Below are positions 8,083 to 11,620 of a DNA stretch of 11,620 nucleotides, piece by piece; positions within the stretch are counted from its first letter, which is position 1, and the number at the start of each line of letters is the position of its first letter. Source of the stretch: Desulfurococcales archaeon. Lineage in GTDB: Archaea; Thermoproteota; Thermoprotei_A; Sulfolobales; NBVN01. The position numbers were made by a program, and so were the translations under genes. Location of the stretch: positions 22,343-33,962 of the forward strand of contig JAGDWE010000004.1 in the NCBI GenBank assembly GCA_023255965.1, given 5' to 3'. The notes beneath the pieces are model-generated. The model saw only the letters and a list, made by a program, of their open reading frames with translations. It was not told the DNA's origin and did not search any database.

Positions 8083-8106
8083 GTAGTTAAGTATATTACT
8101 AACTAC
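8083..8106. promoter_or_regulatory. Imperfect inverted repeat over the operon's TATA-like box
   Basis: GTAGTTAAGTA, a TAT centre, then TACTAACTAC form roughly 10-bp arms with one bulged A. The minus-strand TATA-like sequence TAATATACTT (8098-8089) lies inside it, about 26 bp before the GTG at 8067. A second TATA-like box, TTTATAGA (minus strand, 8120-8113), would give a leader of about 20-35 nt. A protein bound to this dyad would cover the operon promoter, so it is a candidate repressor operator. By-eye structure; no regulator is encoded nearby. Confidence 0.45.
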
Positions 8107-8155
8107 TTCAACTCTATAAATGAATGAGGAGGAATCCGGGAACTGATTAATGATG

Positions 8156-8180
8156 TGTTAAGCATTTCTGATGCTTAACA
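8156..8180. promoter_or_regulatory. Perfect 10-bp inverted repeat in the divergent promoter region
   Basis: TGTTAAGCAT, loop TTCTG, then ATGCTTAACA: ten perfectly paired bases. It sits immediately before the plus-strand TATA-like CATATAAACA (8179-8188), about 45 bp from the ATG at 8225. Its half-site GTTAAGCAT resembles GTTAAGTAT in the other dyad of this intergenic region. A terminator role is unlikely because no gene ends here. An operator is the simplest reading. Confidence 0.5.
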
Positions 8181-8224
8181 TATAAACATATTAAATGCGG
8201 TTTAAGGTTGCTATAGGGTAAGTA
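8179..8224 (+). promoter_or_regulatory. Probable promoter of the 8225 transcription unit
   Basis: Two TATA-like boxes precede the ATG at 8225. CATATAAACA (8179-8188) would start RNA near 8210 and leave a leader of about 15 nt with a weak AGGG. GTTTAAGG (8200-8207) would put the start close to the ATG, giving a leaderless message. I cannot decide between them from sequence. Confidence 0.4.
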
Positions 8225-8539
8225 ATGAGTCAGGTTAAAAAGTTAATACTCGTTACAGCTGATTACCACCCCCTACATAAGTACTTCATGACGTTAACCG
8301 ATAGATTAGCTAAGGAGTTAGGGGTCGAGAAGGAAGTTAGGGTAGAGGACTACGTATTCCTCATAGAGCACGGAGATACCGATGAGCTAGGGATGGCTTG
8401 GCTCCCTCAATTACTTGCTGAGTTAGATGATGGTAGGATAGTGCTACTGCTATCTAAGGCGCCGTTCGACTCGCAGTTAAGGCCTGACCTAGAGAGAGGA
8501 TACGAGGAGATAATGTCTAGGATTAAGTCATTAGGTTAG
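8225..8539 (+). CDS. Conserved-looking hypothetical protein, 104 aa
   Basis: I do not recognise this family. It is a small soluble acidic protein with no signal peptide, membrane segment or cysteine. It alternates beta and alpha: a strand KKLILVTA (5-12), a YHPLHKYF segment (14-21), a helix TLTDRLAKELG (23-33), VEDYVFLIEHGDTDELGMAW (40-59, key residues D41, H49, G50, D51), a strand RIVLLLSKAPF (71-81) and a final charged helix (85-102). The conserved-looking H15, H18, H49 and D51 could suggest a metal or nucleotide site, but that is speculation. Its TAG stop abuts the GTG/GGTGAG region of the methyltransferase gene, so it is surely in the same operon. It could be a partner or substrate of that enzyme. 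Confidence 0.75.
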   Translation: MSQVKKLILVTADYHPLHKYFMTLTDRLAKELGVEKEVRVEDYVFLIEHGDTDELGMAWLPQLLAELDDGRIVLLLSKAPFDSQLRPDLERGYEEIMSRIKSLG

Positions 8540-8622
8540 GTGAGTGAAAAACGACAAGTATTCAATACAACAGGAAGGTCCTAGTCCCGTATGTACCTAC
8601 GCCTGAGGTAGTCATTGAGAGG
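8540..8622 (+). other. 5' coding extension of the methyltransferase, without a standard in-frame start
   Basis: Read in the methyltransferase frame, 8548-8622 is open and encodes 25 residues. They include VPYVPTPEVVIER, the conserved N-terminus of aKMT-type methyltransferases. No ATG, GTG or TTG lies between the in-frame TGA at 8545 and the ATG at 8623. A GTG at 8540, directly after the previous gene's TAG, is in a different frame. One extra A in the run of five at 8547-8551 would join GTG-AGT-GAA-AAA to this frame, giving a normal 166-residue protein starting MSEKTTS. Alternatives are a -1 shift on GAA-AAA-C, or a non-standard start: ACG at 8551 lies 6 nt after GGTGAG, and ATT at 8560 is a further option. 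Confidence 0.75.
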
Positions 8623-9039
8623 ATGCTTCAGCTAGCTAATACAGGTCCTGAGGACGTGGTCTACGACTTAGGATGCGGTGATGGGAGGATATTATCTATA
8701 GCTGTGAGTAAGTTCAACGTTAAGAAGGCAGTAGGGGTTGAGATAAGGGATTATTTAGTTAAGACGGCTCAGTCGAGGATTAGGGAATTGGGTATTGAGG
8801 GAAGGGCCGTAGTAATCCATGGGGACTTCTTCGACGTAGATATATCTGAGGCAACAGTAGTCACGCTCTTCTTACTAACCAGCGTTAATAACATGCTTAA
8901 GCCTAAATTAGAGAACGAGTTGAGGAAGGGGGCGAGGGTGGTATCACATGAGTTCGAGATAACTGGTTGGACTCCAGTTAAGATTGAAGTATGTAGTGAT
9001 GGTTATTTAAGGCATAAGATATACCTATACGTAAGGTGA
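8623..9039 (+). CDS. aKMT-type protein lysine methyltransferase (SAM-dependent, class I)
   Basis: From the ATG at 8623 the protein is 138 residues, but the conserved sequence begins upstream (see the 8540-8622 entry), and full length would be about 166. SAM-binding motif I DLGCGDGR is at 15-22, an acidic E40 ends strand 2 (AVGVE), HGDFFDVDISEATVVTLFLL occupies about 66-85 (key residues D68, D73, E76), and MLKPKLENEL with VVSHEF follows. These blocks closely match the Sulfolobus lysine methyltransferase aKMT4, about 160 residues, which methylates many crenarchaeal proteins including the chromatin protein Cren7. The role is therefore broad protein lysine methylation in the cytoplasm. It follows the unknown 104-aa gene and its stop overlaps the GGTGAT of the next gene. 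A shortened product from 8623 would lack the SAM-site lid region and probably be defective. Confidence 0.86.
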   Translation: MLQLANTGPEDVVYDLGCGDGRILSIAVSKFNVKKAVGVEIRDYLVKTAQSRIRELGIEGRAVVIHGDFFDVDISEATVVTLFLLTSVNNMLKPKLENELRKGARVVSHEFEITGWTPVKIEVCSDGYLRHKIYLYVR

Positions 9040-9044
9040 TATCT

Positions 9045-9455
9045 GTGGGCAATAAAGTGCTGGTTATAAACTTCGAGAACGGATCCGTAGTCGAATCTAA
9101 GGTAGTTGATGAAGCTATAGATGAGGTCGTTAAGAAGTTATTAATTGACATACTGCCTAAGTGGTCCCCCGAGAACTCAGACTTAATAGTTATGAAGCAC
9201 GAACACGAGGTGATCCTTAAGCTACCCCTAAGTAAGGAGCTCTATGAATCCATAGCTAAGTTCGGCTTAAGTAGGAGGTCTGAATCTGAGGTGAGTGCTA
9301 GGATACCGGTCTACGTAGTAAGCTATGATAATATGTGGGTCGGTGATGAATTAGTTGATAGGAAGTTCTACCTAGTAGCCCCATACGTTAACGAAGACGT
9401 TAAGAGGGAAATAGAGTTGCTTGTTAAAGACTTAACAACCCCTGAATCAGAATAA
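9045..9455 (+). CDS. Small archaeal protein of unknown function, possibly DUF2286
   Basis: A 136-residue acidic cytoplasmic protein, alternating strands and helices, with no signal or membrane segment. KVLVINFENGSVVESKVVD (4-22), a helix rich in V, D and L (23-38), LPKWSPENSDLIVMKHEHEVILKLPL (about 36-61, key residues W40, D45, K50) and VYVVSYDNMWVGDELVDRKFYLVAP (about 89-113) are the visible blocks. The opening and the W-x-P-x-x-S-D-x-I-V-M-K pattern recall the crenarchaeal DUF2286 family, but I hold that only weakly. Start choice: GTG at 9036 overlaps the methyltransferase stop as GTGA, but it lies within the Shine-Dalgarno sequence GGTGAT (9035-9040) placed 4 nt before GTG at 9045, so 9045 is preferred. 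Last gene of the 8225 operon. Confidence 0.72.
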   Translation: MGNKVLVINFENGSVVESKVVDEAIDEVVKKLLIDILPKWSPENSDLIVMKHEHEVILKLPLSKELYESIAKFGLSRRSESEVSARIPVYVVSYDNMWVGDELVDRKFYLVAPYVNEDVKREIELLVKDLTTPESE

Positions 9456-9467
9456 TCCTCGGATTAT
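9452..9467 (+). terminator. Short palindrome at the end of the 8225 operon
   Basis: ATAATCC-TC-GGATTAT, with 7-bp arms, includes the TAA stop of the preceding gene. No T tract follows, so as a terminator it is weak. It may simply protect the 3' end, or belong to the 5' flank of the sRNA candidate starting at 9473. Confidence 0.3.
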
Positions 9468-9472
9468 AAGGA

Positions 9473-9522
9473 GTGATGACTGGCATCCTAAATGATTAGG
9501 TGATTGGAGGATCACATGCTGA
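9473..9522 (+). ncRNA. Candidate C/D-box guide sRNA
   Basis: A consensus C box GTGATGA (9473-9479) and a D box CTGA (9519-9522) enclose exactly 50 nt, the usual size of crenarchaeal C/D sRNAs. Inside, CTAA (9488-9491) and GTGATTG (9500-9506) could be relaxed D' and C' boxes. This gives an 8-nt guide (CTGGCATC) and a 12-nt guide (GAGGATCACATG). The D guide would pair with CATGTGATCCTC and place 2'-O-methylation on the U of CATGU by the D+5 rule. It lies between operons on the plus strand. Weak points: the inner boxes are degenerate, the D'-C' spacer is 8 nt, and the flanks pair poorly. Internal hairpins (CCTAA/TTAGG, GTGAT/ATCAC) offer a rival reading. Confidence 0.38.
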
Positions 9523-9535
9523 CTTAGATCGGTAA

Positions 9536-9567
9536 GTTTTATAATTAATTAAGGGAATATTAAACCA
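9536..9567 (+). promoter_or_regulatory. TATA promoter of the pilin operon, probably leaderless
   Basis: GTTTTATAATTA (9536-9547) is a good archaeal TATA box. Its centre lies about 27 bp before the GTG at 9568, the distance at which transcription normally begins. No Shine-Dalgarno site precedes the GTG. Both facts point to a leaderless message. Confidence 0.6.
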
Positions 9568-10191
9568 GTGGTTAAAGGTTTGGATTTATTCAAGGGAATC
9601 TCGCCAGTAATTACGTCAATGATATTAATAGGTGCTGTACTAGTCATAGGCCTTTCATTCATGTCCTATGCAATCCTACTAACAAATATTCAGAGGTCTG
9701 AGGTAGTAATACGTAATATACTAGCAGAGGAGGCGTCGAAGGTTATCATGTATTTAGAGAATGACCGTAGAGGGGACTCGAACATAGTAGCATATGTTGG
9801 TATAGCTAAATTAATTAATGAGCCGAGCGCTTATTACTTAGCCGTCTTCAAGGCGAATCAGTACGAGCTCGCAGCAAAGAAGTACACCCCAATAGATGCA
9901 AATATATCCATCTTCAATTCCTCAACGCCAGGTGGCTATGGGTTCCAGAGAGCCGTTGGAACCCCGGTAAGTTCGTCCAATGTATATACGTTAAGTACGT
10001 CGGGGGACTATATGCCGTTGGGTACTGAGTTATCTCTATACGTCTACGAGATACCATACACGCATACAACCTTAATTAAGATCGAGTGCTCTAGCAACGT
10101 AGTTGGGGTGGACAATTACTTAGTGATAATGCTATTAGTTAGGATTGACGGTGATTACTATGAATTACTACAGCTAAGTTACAGGGTGTAG
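9568..10191 (+). CDS. Type IV pilin-like secreted protein, class III signal peptide
   Basis: A 207-residue protein. A short charged leader (MVKGLDLFKG) ends in K-G, the archaeal prepilin peptidase (PibD) cleavage context. It is followed by ISPVITSMILIGAVLVIGLSFM (key residues I11, S12, P13, V14), the N-terminal hydrophobic helix found in archaeal pilins. The mature protein would begin at I11. The rest is a beta-rich extracellular domain with a tyrosine-rich end, one cysteine (C174) and two N-glycosylation sequons (N112, N117). It starts with GTG at 9568, likely leaderless. It is followed after only 2 nt by a second pilin-like gene, so the pair is an operon. No assembly ATPase or membrane platform gene is present here, so the pair may use machinery encoded elsewhere. 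The type of pilus is unknown. Confidence 0.8.
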   Translation: MVKGLDLFKGISPVITSMILIGAVLVIGLSFMSYAILLTNIQRSEVVIRNILAEEASKVIMYLENDRRGDSNIVAYVGIAKLINEPSAYYLAVFKANQYELAAKKYTPIDANISIFNSSTPGGYGFQRAVGTPVSSSNVYTLSTSGDYMPLGTELSLYVYEIPYTHTTLIKIECSSNVVGVDNYLVIMLLVRIDGDYYELLQLSYRV

Positions 10192-10193
10192 CC

Positions 10194-11366
10194 ATGAATC
10201 TAAGGCCATTAAAGAGAGGTCAGGCAGAGATCATTGGTGGGTTGATAGTAGTTAGCGTACTACTCATGGTTATAATGCCCTTGATAATTAATTTAATGAC
10301 CTCCTCAACGGTGGTCTCAACGAGGGTCTTCTCAATAAGGTCCCAATTTGAGATAGATAGGTGGTCGGAGGAGCTACGATTAATTAATGATGGTGGAGTC
10401 TATAAGTTAAGTAACGTAGGATCCGTAGACATAGATGTAATTAGGGTATGGTATAGTAATGGAAGCGTGGTACAATTCGGCAATGGAGTTAAGATACCAC
10501 GAGGCGCTTCAACGCCACTAAGCAACTTTGGCGTAAGCGATTACCAAGACATAGACAGGATAGTCACGGCGAGAGGGAGGGTATTTAAGGTGGAGGAGCT
10601 ACTACCACCACCACAGGTTGCCCCACAGCAGTGCCCGCCACTAGGGTTAACCTCCGAATCGGTAATAGCTGGCTATAACTTAATGGATCTCCCAAAGAGG
10701 CGTAATATCACGATCACAGCAAGCTACTTTGATGGTGATAAGTGGGTGACGGATAACGTGTTCCCAGCATTCTACGTATATTGCGGCGGCAGTGCTCAGT
10801 GCGATGGATGGGATCAAGGTTGGTACATATTCAACAATACCATTAGGAATTGGACTAAAATACCTAAAACCGATGAAGCCGGATATGCGGATCTAGACGG
10901 CAATTCAGCCTACGAATTAGTATTACTTAAAAAGGAGAAGGAGTACTATTCGGTAGTCTCTGTATCACTTACTGCCACTAGAAGCTACGGTCAGTTTAAT
11001 ATCACCATCGGTAATTTCACCGAGTTAAGTAATCAACCATCATTAATTGCCATCTATCTCAAAGCCTTGATCGCGTTTACGGCTCAGGCTGATGCGTTAT
11101 CTTCGGTAAAAGTCGTACTCACAAAGTCCGATAATCCTCTCATTAACATCAGTTCATATGCGGTATTATCCTCAGTTAAAGTTCCTGGATCAGATATTAA
11201 CGTGACCATTTACGAAGGCTATGTGATGCTTCCAGTAACCCAGTTCTATACGTTCTCGAGAATTACTCCAGGCATTTATAACTTATCCGTGATCGTCTCC
11301 GTATCTGCACAAGAGAAGACTGGTGTATACTTAGGTATTGAGTATTTAGCGGTTGTTGCATATTGA
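10194..11366 (+). CDS. Large type IV pilin-like exported protein with a proline hinge and glycosylation sites
   Basis: A 390-residue protein. The leader MNLRPLKRG ends in R-G, followed by QAEIIGGLIVVSVLLMVIMP (key residues Q10, A11, E12), a class III signal peptide with a membrane helix at about 13-34. A first beta domain (about 55-132) leads to a hinge LLPPPQVAPQQCPP (136-149), then a second beta-rich domain of about 240 residues. That domain holds C197 and C203 and an ADLDGNSAYELVLL segment (232-245) reminiscent of an FG-GAP-type calcium loop. Nine N-glycosylation sequons are visible (N89, 171, 214, 219, 269, 274, 318, 336, 363). The ATG at 10194 follows the previous stop by 2 nt, with GGGTG 5 nt upstream. 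It is much larger than a usual pilin subunit, so it may be a tip or adhesive minor pilin. That role is inference. Confidence 0.77.
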   Translation: MNLRPLKRGQAEIIGGLIVVSVLLMVIMPLIINLMTSSTVVSTRVFSIRSQFEIDRWSEELRLINDGGVYKLSNVGSVDIDVIRVWYSNGSVVQFGNGVKIPRGASTPLSNFGVSDYQDIDRIVTARGRVFKVEELLPPPQVAPQQCPPLGLTSESVIAGYNLMDLPKRRNITITASYFDGDKWVTDNVFPAFYVYCGGSAQCDGWDQGWYIFNNTIRNWTKIPKTDEAGYADLDGNSAYELVLLKKEKEYYSVVSVSLTATRSYGQFNITIGNFTELSNQPSLIAIYLKALIAFTAQADALSSVKVVLTKSDNPLINISSYAVLSSVKVPGSDINVTIYEGYVMLPVTQFYTFSRITPGIYNLSVIVSVSAQEKTGVYLGIEYLAVVAY

Positions 11367-11620
11367 GGGTTGCCGCCCACCAGAGAGCGGTCTTTGATCG
11401 CCTTTCATATTCGTTGATTGCCGCCCCTAGGTTCATTGTGGCACGACCCTAGGCGGGCTACGGGAGCCAGCCCCTCGCGCACCCGGGATCCACTCAAGAC
11501 CTATAGAGGCTCTGCTTATTCCTTGAGCTCTTATCAACCTTAACTTCCACAGGCTGTTTCTTTGGGAACTAGCTATCCTATGGTTAATGTGGGGTTGCCG
11601 TGAAGCCCCTGGCCCTCATC
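11367..11620. other. GC-rich non-coding region with several stem-loops, unidentified
   Basis: No convincing reading frame is present in this stretch on either strand, and 11367-11490 is much richer in G and C than the genes. Stems in order are: 11387-11401; CCTAGG/CCTAGG around 11425-11452; GGGCT/AGCCC at 11455-11473; CTCAAG/CTTGAG at 11493-11527; and GGGG with CCCC at 11591-11609. GGGTTGCCG occurs at 11367-11375 and 11592-11600, and TTGCCGCCC at 11370-11378 and 11418-11426. In thermophilic archaea, local GC enrichment marks stable structural RNAs, so an RNA gene on either strand is possible. I could not match it to SRP RNA, RNase P RNA or tRNA. It may continue past the window. Confidence 0.4.
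11387..11401 (+). terminator. Stem-loop after the pilin operon
   Basis: GCGGTC-TTT-GATCGC makes a 6-bp stem (one G-T pair) 20 nt after the second pilin gene's stop, followed by CTTTCATATTCGTT. It could mark the 3' end of the pilin message, or be the first helix of the structured region to its right. Confidence 0.35.

Noticed and set aside
8149..8172. C-box-like ATGATGT followed by CTGA, suggesting another C/D sRNA
   Set aside because: The C box is imperfect, no second box pair follows, and the CTGA falls in the loop and arm of the perfect inverted repeat, which explains the sequence better.
11401..11580. RNase P RNA or SRP RNA assignment
   Set aside because: I could not find the conserved GGAAAGTCC / ACAGAA core of RNase P or the SRP Alu and S-domain motifs in a consistent order on either strand, so only an unidentified structured region is reported.
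11591..11620. Possible start of a gene (GTG AAG CCC CTG...) or a TnpB-type element tail at the right edge
   Set aside because: Only seven codons are visible, and they use CTG and CCC codons unlike the neighbours. The GGGG/CCCC pairing alone does not identify an element end.

Overview
The window looks like chromosomal DNA of a thermophilic crenarchaeote, most likely Thermoproteales (Caldivirga/Vulcanisaeta-like). This is inferred from the protein families (FAU-1, UPF0147, a zinc-ribbon autoantigen-1 protein, an aKMT-type lysine methyltransferase, class III signal-peptide pilins), from GGTG/GAGG Shine-Dalgarno sites and TATA-type promoters, and from the archaeal modified mevalonate pathway, which Sulfolobales do not use. 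Base composition is moderate except in the GC-rich last 250 bp. I see no CRISPR array, insertion sequence or tRNA.

Layout. (1) 1-1274, minus strand: UPF0147 followed by the N-terminal two thirds of the RNA-binding/RNase E/G-like protein FAU-1, which runs off the left edge. (2) 1341-1709, plus strand: a small zinc-ribbon protein, divergent from UPF0147. A convergent hairpin region (1710-1817) separates it from the next operon. (3) 8067-1818, minus strand: a tightly packed seven-gene operon. In transcription order it encodes a CDP-alcohol phosphatidyltransferase, a CinA/MoCF-domain protein, a Clp1-type polynucleotide kinase, a UbiD-family decarboxylase (anhydromevalonate phosphate decarboxylase), the large and small subunits of phosphomevalonate dehydratase (aconitase X), and thymidylate kinase. 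(4) 8225-9455, plus strand: an unrecognised 104-aa protein, an aKMT-like protein lysine methyltransferase and a small archaeal protein of unknown function. (5) 9473-9522: a candidate C/D-box guide sRNA. (6) 9568-11366: two type IV pilin-like exported proteins, the second large and rich in N-glycosylation sequons. (7) 11367-11620: GC-rich, non-coding and able to form several stem-loops.

How the genes work together. The decarboxylase and the two dehydratase subunits are two consecutive steps of the archaeal mevalonate route (mevalonate 5-phosphate to trans-anhydromevalonate 5-phosphate to isopentenyl phosphate). The promoter-proximal CDP-alcohol phosphatidyltransferase probably adds polar heads to the ether lipids made from those isoprenoids. 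The operon is therefore largely a membrane-lipid unit carrying nucleic-acid passengers (Clp1 kinase, thymidylate kinase).

The most unusual points are four. The methyltransferase lacks a standard in-frame start for its conserved N-terminus. Two related inverted repeats sit in the divergent promoter region 8068-8224. A possible C/D sRNA lies before the pilin genes. The unassigned structured region lies at the right edge.
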